This document shows, in pieces, positions 6,203-6,244 of a stretch of DNA of 6,244 nt. Each line of letters starts with the position of its first letter. The stretch's first letter is position 1. The DNA comes from Bacteroidaceae bacterium (GTDB taxonomy: Bacteria > Bacteroidota > Bacteroidia > Bacteroidales > Bacteroidaceae). Under the pieces are notes generated by a model, which worked only from the letters and a program-made list of their open reading frames with translations, made no database searches and was not told the origin of the DNA. The position numbers and the translations under genes are program-made. The DNA is taken from NCBI GenBank assembly GCA_017548225.1, contig JAFYMV010000106.1, positions 1 through 6,244 of the forward strand, written 5' to 3'.

Positions 6203-6244
6203 CATCCGCAATCGAGAGGGACACCCCTTGAGAGTGTAAAAAGA
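6203..6244 (+). other. 5' leader of the unseen rightward transcript
   Basis: The leader contains AGGG (6217-6220) pairing with CCCT (6225-6228) around an ACAC loop. Alternatively ACAC (6221-6224) can pair with GTGT (6234-6237), which excludes the first hairpin. The sequence ends in an A-rich stretch (TAAAAAGA) like those before start codons in this phylum. No start codon is reached inside the window. Confidence 0.4.

Noticed and set aside
1..6244. CRISPR array, tRNA, rRNA or insertion sequence
   Set aside because: I found no regularly spaced long repeats with unique spacers, no cloverleaf-like segment, and no transposase or flanking inverted repeats within the window.

Overview
The window most likely comes from a member of the Bacteroidales (Bacteroides/Prevotella type). 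Promoters follow the Bacteroidota pattern (TTTG, about 20 bases, TAnnTTTG) rather than E. coli -35/-10 boxes. Start codons follow A/T-rich leaders without clear Shine-Dalgarno sequences. The encoded proteins resemble families typical of gut Bacteroidales, including a serine-type lipoprotein sulfatase. Coding DNA is GC-balanced and the intergenic DNA is A/T-rich.

Three genes lie on the minus strand and are read right to left. At the right, 4836-5762 encodes an RluA-family RNA pseudouridine synthase with its own promoter just upstream. After 61 bases comes a lipoprotein S1-family sulfatase (3221-4774), resembling Bacteroides GlcNAc-6-O-sulfatases. It ends in a strong hairpin terminator (3161-3203). 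After a 290-base regulatory gap, a very large gene starts at 2930 and runs off the left edge. It encodes at least 976 residues: a degenerate receiver-like domain, a second receiver domain with its key residues present, a PEP-synthase/PPDK-type ATP-grasp domain, and a C-terminal region that lacks the usual phosphohistidine motif. Such proteins are often labelled PEP synthase, but the visible architecture does not fit that enzyme.

The right-hand 480 bases carry no convincing gene. They contain three imperfect 22-bp tandem units with a CGCA-GG-TGCG dyad core and, at the far right, a consensus Bacteroidota promoter firing rightward out of the window into an unseen gene or RNA operon.

The three genes do not form an obvious pathway: one modifies RNA, one desulfates host or dietary glycans, and one looks like a signalling or metabolic nucleotide-binding protein. 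The best candidates for something undescribed are the receiver/ATP-grasp fusion, a possible small RNA in the 2931-3220 gap, and the 22-bp dyad repeats.
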